Shown: positions 21,407-30,232 of the stretch, piece by piece
How positions within the stretch are numbered: the first letter of the stretch is position 1
How the letters are laid out: each line of letters opens with the position of its first letter
NCBI GenBank assembly: GCA_022712315.1
Contig: JALAGS010000136.1
Span: 1-33,593 of the forward strand
DNA length: 33,593 nt
Reading direction: 5' to 3'
From: Sphingobacterium sp.
GTDB taxonomy: Bacteria; Bacteroidota; Bacteroidia; Sphingobacteriales; Sphingobacteriaceae
Made by a program: the position numbers and the translations under genes
The notes under the pieces: generated by a model
Seen by the model: the letters and a program-made list of their open reading frames with translations, nothing else
Database searches by the model: none
What the model was told of the DNA's origin: nothing

Positions 21407-23854
21407 TTAGCGTATCGCTTGAGTTAAATTCAAAAAGTCGCGAAGGTAGGTGCACTCTTTTGAAGCGATCGTAAAGAATGGTGTATCCTTATATTGTGTA
21501 TTCAACTCTTTGAAATATTTGTTTTGCATCGAAAAGCGGTAAAAAGGATTTTTCAATGGTGAATCATAATATTGCCAGCGTGATTCATTGGTATAAACAA
21601 AATCTTTCTGCTCGCATTTGGCTAGCATAAATGTGCATTTTGCTTTGAATTCTTTATCAGTGCTAAGCGAGCGGGCTTTGCTATACCATTCTTTTGCAGA
21701 TTTTGTCTGTAAATAATTGCGTTGCCAATGAAGTGTGGAGGCCGCATGACTATCTGTCGATGACCAGTCATAGGACACCATTGACCATGCATTTCCATAG
21801 GTACTTGTCTGGTAGATACCTGTTGCCATCTGGAAGTAATACTCCGCTTTTTTCTGATTATCTTTTTCTGTTTTTATTGCATTTTCCAACCGGGCCATAC
21901 GTTCGGCGTATTTCAGTTTGGTTGTGTATTCCTTCCCGTATTTTTTTGGATAGTCATTTATGGTGACAATAAAGGGATTGGGTTTAATATCATCTTCATC
22001 TTCGCTATACCAATTTTTAATTTCCTTTATTTTATGATCTTTCGGAAGGCCTGCTAGCGTTTTCGCTGCTTTTTGGAAGTCCAGTTCCCGCAGATAGGTT
22101 GTACCCAATAATTCTGTGAGGTAGTCTTTATTGAAATGCTTGATATCTTTCAATAAGAATTTGGATAACGTCTGCTGCTGGGAGTTGTCCGATAATAAAT
22201 TTCTTATTTTCAATAAGGTTTTAGGTGTAAGGCTATTCTCCCAAAAATGCATTGTTGTCCATTGCATATTGTCCTCCAGAGAGTCTTTCACAAAACCATA
22301 ATTGTAAAAAGCATCTGCCTTCACGGCTGCTAAGCTGGCCATGGCCGTATCCTGTGTATTTAAATAATGTTTTACAACAAGATTTTGCAAAATATTCCGG
22401 CAGATTAAGCTATAGTTACTATACTCAAAAGCACTATAACCCCAGCTTTGTTTTCTCGTGTCTTCTTTTCCGTCAAGTCTTGCCTTTTCTTCTAGCCACG
22501 TTAAGGTTTTGGTCAATTGAACTTCATCCAGCTGTTTGCTGCTCTGCCAGTCAGTCAATTGGGTAAGCAATCGGGTAATTTGCAGCTGATCAATCAATTT
22601 CGGACTAAGATCGCTCTCTTTTATTTCGGAAAGATATTTTTTTGCTAAGGTATTATCCTTATTCATCCAGCTAAGATATGCAGCAGTAATAAGTCCCAAT
22701 TGAGGTTGGACATATTTTTTGTCGCGATAGATTTGTAAGGCAAAATTGCGGACAGAATCCAAATGTAGTTTAACTTTTCCTTTATCTTCATTTCTTGTGT
22801 AATAATTATAGTTATCACTACTGAGGTAAAAGGACTCGTTCATTTCTGTTTCAATCTTATTGACTTCGCGTCCTAACAGTACAGCATTCACTGTATTGGC
22901 AGGGTCAAGCTGATAGCAGGCGGTCAGATATTTCAGGGCATAATCACTTGTCCCAAAGCCTATGATTGCATTGATATTGAATTTATCCGCATCATTTTTT
23001 GCATATTGACATATCTCAGCATCGCTAGCCGTAATATAATGGAAATTAGCGTAAGCGAGGATGCGCCGTTCTGGACTGGCAGTGAATAACTTCGAAAAGA
23101 GATAGGCAGATTTTGCGGGATCGCCATTTTTGCGGACAGCACCGGCGTAGTTGGATAGTGCCCAATTGAGGATGGCATCATCTCCTTTAGCAGATTGCAG
23201 GTACTTTTCATAGACCGTCATACTCTTTGCGTATTCCTGTCCAAATAGATACAAACGGGCGGCTTGATAAGCATAACGGGTATACAGAAAGCTATTTTTG
23301 GGATATTTGGTGATTTGCTGTTCGGCGAGCTCAGCAAATTGTACAATTTCTTTGAAATTCCGGGTATCCGGATCCCAATAGTTATGCTGAATATTCGTGA
23401 TCGGTTCCTGCTTTTTGGTAAACATAAAATAAGCGCGTTCAGCTTCATGTTTTCCGTCGATCAAGGTGATTAGGAAAGTATTTCCTTTGATTGAGTCAGG
23501 GAGGTTGGTCCAGGCAGCCTTTTGTTGGTTGCTCGCTAAATTAGCGGTTGCATCATTGCTATTGTACATCAATTGTTCGACATCCTTCGCTTTGACCTGT
23601 GCACCAAGGTGCCGAGCCCAGGCTTCGGCGTTGATTAAGCTTTCCTTGACTGGCGCTTCTTCGGTATAAAGAAACTGATAAGGAATGAATTGAAAGGCAG
23701 AAAATCCATTATCCTCCAGATTGGGGAGGTAATATGTCGTTTGATTGTCGTAAGGATCCACTTCGGGACCACAGGCGATATTGGTTGCAATCTCCCCAAA
23801 GAAGAAAGCTAATGTAGTGCTAGAAAGCAGCAATAATTTTTTGTAATTCGGCAT
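21407..23854 (-). CDS. Large putative lipoprotein with TPR-like helical repeats, unknown function
   Basis: An 815-residue exported protein. The signal segment (KKLLLLSSTTLAFFFGEIATN) ends in IAC with Cys28, a plausible though imperfect lipobox. The mature start is CGPEVDPYDNQTTYYLPNL, and this 'CG..-DPYD...' opening recurs, as I recall, in uncharacterised Bacteroidota lipoproteins. The rest is helical with TPR-like units, for example SFLYTRYAYQAARLYLFGQEYAKSMTVYEKYL, NYAGAVRKNGDPAKSAYLFSKLF and KAEYYFQMATGIYQTSTYGN. The segments SMVSYDWSS and WQYYDSPLKNPFYRF near the end are rich in aromatics. No enzymatic motif is seen. Its start overlaps the end of the upstream lipoprotein gene by 35 bases, so the two are translated as a pair. 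It probably sits on the outer membrane. Confidence 0.78.
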   Translation of the reverse strand: MPNYKKLLLLSSTTLAFFFGEIATNIACGPEVDPYDNQTTYYLPNLEDNGFSAFQFIPYQFLYTEEAPVKESLINAEAWARHLGAQVKAKDVEQLMYNSNDATANLASNQQKAAWTNLPDSIKGNTFLITLIDGKHEAERAYFMFTKKQEPITNIQHNYWDPDTRNFKEIVQFAELAEQQITKYPKNSFLYTRYAYQAARLYLFGQEYAKSMTVYEKYLQSAKGDDAILNWALSNYAGAVRKNGDPAKSAYLFSKLFTASPERRILAYANFHYITASDAEICQYAKNDADKFNINAIIGFGTSDYALKYLTACYQLDPANTVNAVLLGREVNKIETEMNESFYLSSDNYNYYTRNEDKGKVKLHLDSVRNFALQIYRDKKYVQPQLGLITAAYLSWMNKDNTLAKKYLSEIKESDLSPKLIDQLQITRLLTQLTDWQSSKQLDEVQLTKTLTWLEEKARLDGKEDTRKQSWGYSAFEYSNYSLICRNILQNLVVKHYLNTQDTAMASLAAVKADAFYNYGFVKDSLEDNMQWTTMHFWENSLTPKTLLKIRNLLSDNSQQQTLSKFLLKDIKHFNKDYLTELLGTTYLRELDFQKAAKTLAGLPKDHKIKEIKNWYSEDEDDIKPNPFIVTINDYPKKYGKEYTTKLKYAERMARLENAIKTEKDNQKKAEYYFQMATGIYQTSTYGNAWSMVSYDWSSTDSHAASTLHWQRNYLQTKSAKEWYSKARSLSTDKEFKAKCTFMLAKCEQKDFVYTNESRWQYYDSPLKNPFYRFSMQNKYFKELNTQYKDTPFFTIASKECTYLRDFLNLTQAIR

Positions 23855-24857
23855 TGCTATGGTTTGCTAGTGTAGCTTGATCTAAATGATAAAAAATAAT
23901 CCGGTGTTCTTTTCCTTTCAGCTCTCCCCTCAAAAATTTTGCCGTTTGTAGGAGATCCTCCTGATTTATGGATTCAAAGCGTATGACATCACCTTTTTTA
24001 AGATTTGCTTTTGGGAGATCTTTTGTTAAAATATAGAGGTTCGTATTGGGATTATGTGTAAACAATGAGGCGTCTTTAATATCCTCCTCGTTGATGTATT
24101 TTGAAATGCCTATATAGTTGTTATTTCTGAAAACGACAAACCACTGAAATAAAGGTAAGGCAATATCCATTTCCATCGGATAGTTGCGCAATGTTCCGCT
24201 GAGGTAGGTCTTGAGATCCTGTTGATTTAAAATGGAGTTCTGATTGCCGAATTGTCTGAGATTTCCCATGTTGTAACACATTAGCATGACCTTTTTTACG
24301 GGGGGAATACCACTCGTAACGGTATTTTTGACTTGATGCAACCGCAGTGTAGAGCTCACCATAACTTCTTTTAATGCCGGTAATTCCTGTAAATAGGTGA
24401 GCAGATAGAAAAATTTATCACGGGATGTCTTTGTCCAATCGCAGTCCAGTTGGAGTTCAGTAAACTTATCTTTTCCAGCCTGTTGTATTTTGGCTGTCAC
24501 AAACGGAACAATTTTATTAGCCAATCCTCTGATCTGTAGACTATCCATTTCCGCAAAAATACGTTGATTGACAAATACTACAGGAATCAACTGTTGTTCT
24601 CTTGGGACATGCTGTGTAAATGTAATGGGGCTAATAGGGACGGCTTGTACACCCGATGGATCGAAGTCAATATCCATGATGCGAACATAGACAGATTTCG
24701 CTTCAATCTCTTTTAAAGCACGGTTTTCAATAGTATCCAACTGGAATACCGTCTTCCAAAAATAGAAGCCTGTTTCATGATTTGTTTTGGTACAGGAACT
24801 TAAAAAAAGTAGAGATAACGGTACAAGAAATGAAAATAGTTGTGTTTTGCGCAGCAT
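23820..24857 (-). CDS. Lipoprotein of unknown function, possibly DUF3142-like
   Basis: A 345-residue lipoprotein. The start at 24857 gives a compact signal peptide MLRKTQLFSFLVPLSLLFLS with a perfect lipobox LSSC (Cys22); ten more codons are open upstream. The mature protein has ETGFYFWKTVFQL, then KSVYVRIMDIDFDPSG, QQLIPVVFVNQRIF, TELQLDCDWTKTSRDKFFYLLTYLQEL, VMLMCYNMGNLRQFG and MDIALPLFQWFVVF. The order of strands each ending in an acidic or aromatic residue (RIMDID, LDCDW, LMCYNMG, ALPLFQW) looks like a TIM barrel of the DUF3142 / glycoside hydrolase-like kind. That assignment is from memory of the pattern and is tentative. The downstream 815-residue gene overlaps it by 35 bases. Confidence 0.75.
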   Translation of the reverse strand: MLRKTQLFSFLVPLSLLFLSSCTKTNHETGFYFWKTVFQLDTIENRALKEIEAKSVYVRIMDIDFDPSGVQAVPISPITFTQHVPREQQLIPVVFVNQRIFAEMDSLQIRGLANKIVPFVTAKIQQAGKDKFTELQLDCDWTKTSRDKFFYLLTYLQELPALKEVMVSSTLRLHQVKNTVTSGIPPVKKVMLMCYNMGNLRQFGNQNSILNQQDLKTYLSGTLRNYPMEMDIALPLFQWFVVFRNNNYIGISKYINEEDIKDASLFTHNPNTNLYILTKDLPKANLKKGDVIRFESINQEDLLQTAKFLRGELKGKEHRIIFYHLDQATLANHSNAELQKIIAAF

Positions 24858-24895
24858 ATTCGCTTTATTTAGTCGTAAGTCAAACAAAATGGGCT

Positions 24896-24903
24896 TAATT
24901 TTG
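24896..24903 (+). promoter_or_regulatory. -7 promoter box for the AsmA-like gene
   Basis: TAATTTTG is an exact TAnnTTTG, about 50 bases before the ATG at 24953. No TTTG is found at the -33 position. Confidence 0.4.
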
Positions 24904-24952
24904 TTTGTTATTCAATAAAATAAAGACGAAATTACAAAGAGATTGTGACTTT

Positions 24953-26848
24953 ATGAAGCCTATTTTTAAATGGATCCTTGGTATTGTGGTGTTTATCCTC
25001 CTGGCTTTGACTGGCGGTATTTGGTATTTTAGCAATAAGTGGAAACCTCTTTTAGATACAAAAATCAAACAGCTGGTGTCGCAAGCAACAGACAGTCTGT
25101 ATTCAATTCACTACGATGATATTGATGTCAACTTACTTCTCGGGAATGTAACAATAGAAAATTTACGACTGGTGCCAGATAGTTCGGTCTATAAAAAGTT
25201 GGAACTGGTCAAAAAAGCACCAGACAACCGCTTTGAAATTAACGTAAATAGGCTGAAAATAAAAAGCTTCGGTATCCGAAGGGTATTGATGGATAAAGAG
25301 CTTTTTTTGCATGATATCACCGTTGAAACACCAACCATTCATGTCATTAATGAGGTGCATAGTTATAATGATACGGTAAGCAGAGGGCCTAAAAAACCAC
25401 TATATGAGAAGATAAAGGATAATTTAAAAAAAATTCAGGTACGGGCTGTCAATTTAAACGACATTGATTTTAAATATACGCAAGTCCAAAAAGGAGTTCA
25501 TCAAGATTTCGAGATCAAAAAGGTCAAGGTTCGGATAGATGATGTTTTGATAGACTCAACTTCTGAACGGGACAGGCAGCGCTTTTATCATACGAAAATG
25601 ATTGATATTGAGGTGCCTGGTTTCACCTATAAAACTCCGGATGGCTTTTATAAAGTAAACTTTGATCAGCTAAAAATCAATAGTAAAAGCCGCAATGTCC
25701 TGCTGACTAAAGTTGCTTACCAGCCGACGCTAAATAAGGCCGCCTATTATCGGAAGAAAGGAGAAGGTGGGAGTTATATGGTGCTGAAAATGGACACCCT
25801 GCTTTTGACGGGATTCAATTTTGCCGAGCTTTCCCGGGATAAAAAAATATATGCACAAAATGCGCGGTTAAAAAATGGCTCACTTTCAATTTACAGTGAT
25901 AAGCATTATAAGAGTCCTCCAACCAGTCAGATTGGAAATGCTCCCCATATGAAATTAATGCAAATGTCGACGCGTTTGGGAATTGATTCGTTGATTTTGG
26001 ATAATATCGGTATTTCGTATTCTGAAATGAGTGATGAGTACAGTCAGATCGGTACCATTACTTTTGATCACACGTATGGTACAATCTTGAATGTGACAAA
26101 TGATTCGACGAAATTGCATAAGCAGAAGCTGATGCGGGCAAATTTGAGTACTAATTTTATGAATGCCGGCAAGCTTTCTACCAACTTTGTTTTTGATATG
26201 ACCTCCAAAGTGGGAGCCTACACCTATAAAGGGACGCTTGGGAAAATGGACCTGACAGTTGTCAATAAAATGATCCGCCCATTGTTAAATGTAGAGGTTA
26301 AATCGGGCAATCTCAGTCAGATCACATTTGATATATGGGCTAACGATTACCGTAGCAAAGGAACCTTTAAAATGGATTATGATGACCTCAAAGTAAATAT
26401 CCTGACGGAGACAGGAGACGATGGTCGTCGTGAGAAGAAGGGGCTACTTTCCTTTATGATCAATCAGGTTTTGTTCAACCCTGGCAATCCAGATTTATAT
26501 GGTAAATACACGGTAGGGCATATTAACAAGCATCGGGATCCCAATCACCCGTTTTTTAAAGCGATGTGGCAGACCTTGTTAGTCGGAATTAAACAATGTG
26601 TCGGCCTCGGTCCAGAGCGGGAAGCTAAACTGATGAATACGGCTGGAAAAGTTGAAAAAGTCGTTAGCGGAGTCAGTAAGGCCAAGAAAATGATTTCAAG
26701 TATATTTAAGAAACATAAAACTCCTGAGGAATTGCTGAAGGAAGAAAAAGAAGACGAGGCCAAAGAAGCAGCAAAGATTGAAGAGAAACGGAAACGAGAC
26801 CGTGAAAAAGCTGAAAAGGAACTCGAGAAAGAAGGAACGGGAAATTGA
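24953..26848 (+). CDS. AsmA-like inner-membrane-anchored protein
   Basis: A 631-residue protein with one N-terminal TM helix (about 5-27, PIFKWILGIVVFILLALTGG). It is followed by a long beta-rich periplasmic region of the AsmA/DUF748 kind: SIHYDDIDVNLLLGNVTIENLRLVPD, ELFLHDITVETPTIHVI, and RAVNLNDIDFKY. This 'short strand plus L.D..V....I.L....' rhythm is typical of AsmA-type repeating beta-groove proteins that move or buffer lipids between membranes. The last 55 residues are a highly charged Lys/Glu helix (TPEELLKEEKEDEAKEAAKI), likely a coiled coil. The start MKPIFKW at 24953 is chosen over 24905 because it directly precedes the TM helix. It is divergent from the lipoprotein pair. The family call is moderate, and a lipid role is inferred. 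Confidence 0.72.
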   Translation: MKPIFKWILGIVVFILLALTGGIWYFSNKWKPLLDTKIKQLVSQATDSLYSIHYDDIDVNLLLGNVTIENLRLVPDSSVYKKLELVKKAPDNRFEINVNRLKIKSFGIRRVLMDKELFLHDITVETPTIHVINEVHSYNDTVSRGPKKPLYEKIKDNLKKIQVRAVNLNDIDFKYTQVQKGVHQDFEIKKVKVRIDDVLIDSTSERDRQRFYHTKMIDIEVPGFTYKTPDGFYKVNFDQLKINSKSRNVLLTKVAYQPTLNKAAYYRKKGEGGSYMVLKMDTLLLTGFNFAELSRDKKIYAQNARLKNGSLSIYSDKHYKSPPTSQIGNAPHMKLMQMSTRLGIDSLILDNIGISYSEMSDEYSQIGTITFDHTYGTILNVTNDSTKLHKQKLMRANLSTNFMNAGKLSTNFVFDMTSKVGAYTYKGTLGKMDLTVVNKMIRPLLNVEVKSGNLSQITFDIWANDYRSKGTFKMDYDDLKVNILTETGDDGRREKKGLLSFMINQVLFNPGNPDLYGKYTVGHINKHRDPNHPFFKAMWQTLLVGIKQCVGLGPEREAKLMNTAGKVEKVVSGVSKAKKMISSIFKKHKTPEELLKEEKEDEAKEAAKIEEKRKRDREKAEKELEKEGTGN

Positions 26849-26901
26849 GGGACCGTTTCACGTGGAAAGGCTCCACACTCCGAAAATGTAACGAAGATAG
26901 A

Positions 26902-26933
26902 TTTGTATTTATCGACAGATTTATCTTAGTTTG
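26902..26933 (+). promoter_or_regulatory. Promoter of the ktrB-like gene
   Basis: TTTG (26902-26905), a 20-base spacer, then TTAGTTTG (26926-26933; one mismatch to TAnnTTTG). The ATG is at 26941, only seven bases on, so the leader would be about three bases. The same TTAGTTTGAGA sequence stands before ktrA. Confidence 0.5.
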
Positions 26934-26940
26934 AGACATT

Positions 26941-28731
26941 ATGATAGATTCGATTTTAAGTTTTATCCGATTTGTTTTCAAGTATAAAAATGGACTTGTG
27001 GACAAGATCATGTTCTATGTGAGCATGATTTGCGCTGCAATTGTTATTTTTAATGTGGGCTATGTCACTGATCCTACATTGGGTAAATTGCTGGGTAAAA
27101 CGATTCATTATCTTTTCTTTGTGCTCTTTTTCATGATTGCTCTCCGCGAGTCATCGTCCATTTACGCCCTTAAAAAAATTGCTGTGGAGCATTACTCCGG
27201 CTTGGTTATCCTAATTTACTTTGTATTTATTCTTATTGCCCGCTTTGCAGGATTTGGAGCTCTTTCTGTTTTTTCTAAGGAACAGTGGGTTTATCTTGGG
27301 ATCTATCTTATTTTTATCGCAGAGCTATCAAAGAGCACCCTTTTCTTTGACAATTTTTATTTTAATCCGACGATATTATTTGTCATCAGTTTTCTGGTTC
27401 TTATCTTGCTTGGGACCGTATTATTCATGCTGCCACGTACCACGGTAGAAGCCCCGTTAAGTTTTGTAGATGCCTTATTTATGGCCACAAGTGCCGTTTG
27501 TATCACAGGCTTGTCGGTCGCCGATATTTCAACCAATTTTAGTATGTTCGGACAGACTGTGGTCATTGTCTTGATACAGGTTGGAGGATTGGGTATTATG
27601 ACATTTACAGGTTTTTTTGGCTATTTTTTCTCCGGTGGATTTTCTTTTAAGAATCAATTGATGTTTGGTGAAATCCTAGGCGAAAATAAGGTGGCCTCTG
27701 TCATTAAAACCTTATTGACCATGATATTTATTACGCTGCTGTTTGAATTTCTTGGAGCGATATTGATCTTTAGTACCTTGGAAAGTGCTAATTTTCCAAA
27801 TTTGGGGAGCATGGTTTTCTTTTCGATCTTTCATTCTATTTCGTCATTCTGTAATGCTGGATTTTCGATCTTATCTGGAGGGATTACCAATGAAGCCTAT
27901 AAATTCAATTACCCATTCCAATTGGCATTATCCTCACTCTTCATTCTTGGCGGTTTGGGTTTTGGAATTGTATTGAATTTTTACACCTATATGAAAGAGT
28001 CCATATTGCTTTATTATCACCGATGGATCACCAAGAAAAACTATAAGCACAAAGCATGGAGCTTTAGCTTTAATTCTAAGTTGGTGCTGGCCTGTAATGC
28101 GATCATTATAGTAAGTGCGACTTTGTTTTTCTATTTTCTGGAGCGCGGGAATACACTTTCTCTTGAAAAGGGAATGGATGGTGAATGGGCGACTTCCTTT
28201 TTTATGGCCAATGCGGCGCGATCGGCGGGTTACAATAGTGTTGATTTGAGTTTTGTTGGGGCGCCGACAGTTTTTCTGATTATGTTTCTGATGTGGGTCG
28301 GAGCCTCCCCCGGGTCTACTGGCGGAGGAGTCAAGGTAACTACCGTTGCTGTTTCACTATTGAACATTATTTCTCTGGCTAAGGGAAAAGAATATATCGA
28401 GATTTTTAAAAGGAGAATAGCCGGAGAGTCTGTTAATAAGGCTTTTGCGATTATTCTGTTATCGCTTTTCGTGGTTGGGTTCAGTTTTTTTGTGCTCATT
28501 TTTACAGATCCGGATAAGAGTATGAAAGCACTCCTCTTTGAATCTTTATCAGCCTATACAACCTGTGGGTTAAGTTTGGGGATTACACCCTCGCTCAGTA
28601 TGGGCGGAAAATTAATTATTGCTTTAACGATGCTGGTTGGACGTGTGGGCATGTTGACGCTGCTGGTTGCTTTTATTAAAAATACAACACGGAGAAATAT
28701 TGTATTTCCGGAAGAAAAGATCTTATTTTAA
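26941..28731 (+). CDS. TrkH/KtrB-family potassium uptake channel subunit
   Basis: A 596-residue membrane protein of the TrkH/KtrB family. All four pore loops can be seen with their filter glycines: SAVCITGLSV, SISSFCNAGFSIL, NAARSAGYNSVDL and SAYTTCGLSLG. The conserved GASPGSTGGGVKVTT lies before the last part, and VGRVGMLTLLVAF is near the end. It is longer than Bacillus KtrB (about 450) because roughly 130-140 extra residues with three or four TM helices precede the first M1-P-M2 unit. It takes up K+, probably with Na+ or H+, under control of the RCK protein encoded 109 bases downstream. KtrB is preferred over TrkH because that partner has one RCK unit. Confidence 0.92.
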   Translation: MIDSILSFIRFVFKYKNGLVDKIMFYVSMICAAIVIFNVGYVTDPTLGKLLGKTIHYLFFVLFFMIALRESSSIYALKKIAVEHYSGLVILIYFVFILIARFAGFGALSVFSKEQWVYLGIYLIFIAELSKSTLFFDNFYFNPTILFVISFLVLILLGTVLFMLPRTTVEAPLSFVDALFMATSAVCITGLSVADISTNFSMFGQTVVIVLIQVGGLGIMTFTGFFGYFFSGGFSFKNQLMFGEILGENKVASVIKTLLTMIFITLLFEFLGAILIFSTLESANFPNLGSMVFFSIFHSISSFCNAGFSILSGGITNEAYKFNYPFQLALSSLFILGGLGFGIVLNFYTYMKESILLYYHRWITKKNYKHKAWSFSFNSKLVLACNAIIIVSATLFFYFLERGNTLSLEKGMDGEWATSFFMANAARSAGYNSVDLSFVGAPTVFLIMFLMWVGASPGSTGGGVKVTTVAVSLLNIISLAKGKEYIEIFKRRIAGESVNKAFAIILLSLFVVGFSFFVLIFTDPDKSMKALLFESLSAYTTCGLSLGITPSLSMGGKLIIALTMLVGRVGMLTLLVAFIKNTTRRNIVFPEEKILF

Positions 28732-28804
28732 GTAGACTTGAAAAATGTTTTCATTTTCCTTAGCTGGGATGATGAGAAATATGAATCTGTAATTCGAAAG
28801 AATG

Positions 28805-28836
28805 CTTGGAAATAAAAGTAAATTTATATTAGTTTG
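28805..28836 (+). promoter_or_regulatory. Promoter of the ktrA-like gene
   Basis: CTTG (28805-28808), a 20-base spacer, then TTAGTTTG (28829-28836). The ATG is at 28841, four bases on, which predicts a leaderless mRNA. Box and spacing are the same as before the ktrB-like gene, so the two genes may be coregulated though separately transcribed. Confidence 0.5.
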
Positions 28837-28840
28837 AGAT

Positions 28841-29527
28841 ATGAAGTATATTGTTTTAGGATTGGGGCATTTTGGACGTTCTTTGGGTGTGCATCTGACT
28901 GAACTCGGGCATGAGGTGATTGGTGCTGACCGAAATCTCAGCATCGTTGAACAATTAAAAGATAAGATAACGCATACGGTATGCCTGGATACAACCGATC
29001 GAGAAGCAGTTTCGTCATTACCTCTTAAGGACGCACATGCTGTCATTGTTGCGATTGGAGAAGATGAAGGAGCTTCGCTTATGACCGTTGCCCTCCTAAA
29101 GCAGCTGAAAGTAAAGCGGATTATTGGACGTATCGTTTCAGATCTACAAAAAACTGTTTTGGAGGCAATGGAAATCAACGAATATATTATGCCCGAAGAA
29201 GAGGCTGCAGAGCGGTTGGCGATGCGCTTGGACAATATTGATATTGTCGATTCGTTTAAGGTTTCGGATAAATATTCCATTGTAGAGACTAAAGTTCCAA
29301 CGCGTTATGTGGGCATGACATTATGTGAAGCGAACCTCACCAATTTATACAAGGTTATCGTGTTGACCACCGTGAAGATAACAGAGACGAAGAAGGACGG
29401 TGTGACGAAAGAACAAAAGGAGGCTTCGGGAATTGCGGCCTCGGAAACGATCATGGAAGAAGGCGATATTTTAGTTGTTTTTGGGGAGCTATCCAATATT
29501 AATAAGTTAATTCAAAAAGGAGAATAA
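28841..29527 (+). CDS. KtrA/TrkA-type RCK regulatory subunit of potassium uptake
   Basis: A 228-residue cytoplasmic regulator. The RCK_N (Rossmann) domain has YIVLGLGHFGRSL with the glycine loop GLGHFG (7-12) and Asp30 at the end of the second strand, fit for NAD(H)/ATP/ADP binding. The following segments are HTVCLDTTDREAV and DAHAVIVAIGEDEGASL. The RCK_C domain (about 135-228) ends with MEEGDILVVFGELSNINKL. A single RCK unit of this length is the KtrA type; E. coli TrkA has two. An insert of charged residues (TKKDGVTKEQKEASG, about 184-198) widens a loop in RCK_C. It gates the KtrB-like channel encoded upstream. The ybjQ-like gene starts three bases after its stop, with its AAGGAG inside the end of this gene. 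Confidence 0.92.
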   Translation: MKYIVLGLGHFGRSLGVHLTELGHEVIGADRNLSIVEQLKDKITHTVCLDTTDREAVSSLPLKDAHAVIVAIGEDEGASLMTVALLKQLKVKRIIGRIVSDLQKTVLEAMEINEYIMPEEEAAERLAMRLDNIDIVDSFKVSDKYSIVETKVPTRYVGMTLCEANLTNLYKVIVLTTVKITETKKDGVTKEQKEASGIAASETIMEEGDILVVFGELSNINKLIQKGE

Positions 29528-29530
29528 AAT

Positions 29531-29851
29531 ATGTTATTAACAACAACAGGTACTATTGAGGGACACCAAATTGAACGTTATTTGGGGATAGTCTCTTCCG
29601 AAGTGGTTCTAGGAGCGAATGCAATCAAGGATATGATGGCGGGGTTTCGCGATTTTTTTGGCGGGAGATCCAACTCTTATGAACGCGCATTCCAGGAAAC
29701 TCGTGAAGCAGCGCTGCGCGAGCTTGAAGACCGTGCACGCGCATTGGGCGCAGATGCTGTCGTTGGGGTTCGACTGGACTTTCAGACAGTAGGTACGGGC
29801 GGAATGATGATGGTGGGCGCAACCGGAACGGCGGTAAAAATGAGATCTTAA
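29531..29851 (+). CDS. YbjQ/UPF0145 (heavy-metal-binding domain) family protein
   Basis: A 106-residue single-domain protein with the YbjQ pattern: TTGTIEGHQIERYLGIVSSEVVLGANAIKD, then FFGGRSNSYERAFQETREAALRELEDRARALGADAVVGVRLDF, and the final glycine-rich MMMVGATGTAVKM. The family forms pentameric rings in solved structures and has no settled function; 'heavy-metal-binding' is a database label. It is tightly coupled to the ktrA-like gene (three-base gap, AAGGAG spanning its end), which hints at a link with ion homeostasis. A good terminator follows at once. Confidence 0.92.
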   Translation: MLLTTTGTIEGHQIERYLGIVSSEVVLGANAIKDMMAGFRDFFGGRSNSYERAFQETREAALRELEDRARALGADAVVGVRLDFQTVGTGGMMMVGATGTAVKMRS

Positions 29852-29856
29852 ACGGA

Positions 29857-29890
29857 AAAAGCCCTAAGTAATTTGAGGGCTTTTATTTTT
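29857..29890 (+). terminator. Terminator after the ybjQ-like gene
   Basis: AAAAGCCCT (29857-29865) pairs with AGGGCTTTT (29876-29884) around a ten-base loop and runs into TTTTATTTTT. It starts six bases after the stop codon. Confidence 0.88.
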
Positions 29891-30232
29891 ACTGAAAATT
29901 AGAAAAAAGGTCATTACACTGTTTTTATGCAAAATGTATTGTCTTTTCGTGTGTAAAAGAGATGATGTGGTCCGACCGGATTTAAAATCTATTATGAACT
30001 TTCTGTTAATAGGAATCTGAGCGATAATTATAATTGTATATAAAAACAAATTTATCTAAGTTTGGCTTTTAAGACTTTTAAACAACCTAAGAGGGTAAAT
30101 GAGACTGTCGTAATTAAACAAAGCGCATGTAAAGCGTTCATAAATACTGAAAAGTAGGTTATACGTGAACATTCACATTGCAGGATGAAATATAGGATAG
30201 CTTCATCACCTTTAAATGACAAATTTATACGG
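29891..30232. other. Upstream region of the yfhO-like gene
   Basis: No gene is seen here. It holds the promoter at 30033-30064, a 12-base dyad GTGAACATTCAC at 30165-30176 just before the first possible ATG (30185), and AT-rich DNA. A minus-strand open frame at 29864-30049 overlaps the terminator and has no family features, so it is not called. Confidence 0.5.
30033..30064 (+). promoter_or_regulatory. Promoter for the yfhO-like gene
   Basis: ATTG (30033-30036), a 20-base spacer, then TAAGTTTG (30057-30064), an exact TAnnTTTG. Transcription would start near 30069, giving a long leader of about 115-165 bases depending on the start codon. Confidence 0.5.

Noticed and set aside
26849..26900. Hairpin GTGGA/TCCAC after the AsmA-like gene as a terminator
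   Set aside because: The stem is only five pairs and no T-run follows.
29864..30049. Minus-strand open frame of 61 codons
   Set aside because: It overlaps a terminator hairpin, has no family features, and runs through AT-rich upstream DNA.
30165..30176. Dyad GTGAACATTCAC as a defined operator
   Set aside because: It is short and unpaired with any regulator in the window; kept only as a note in the upstream region.
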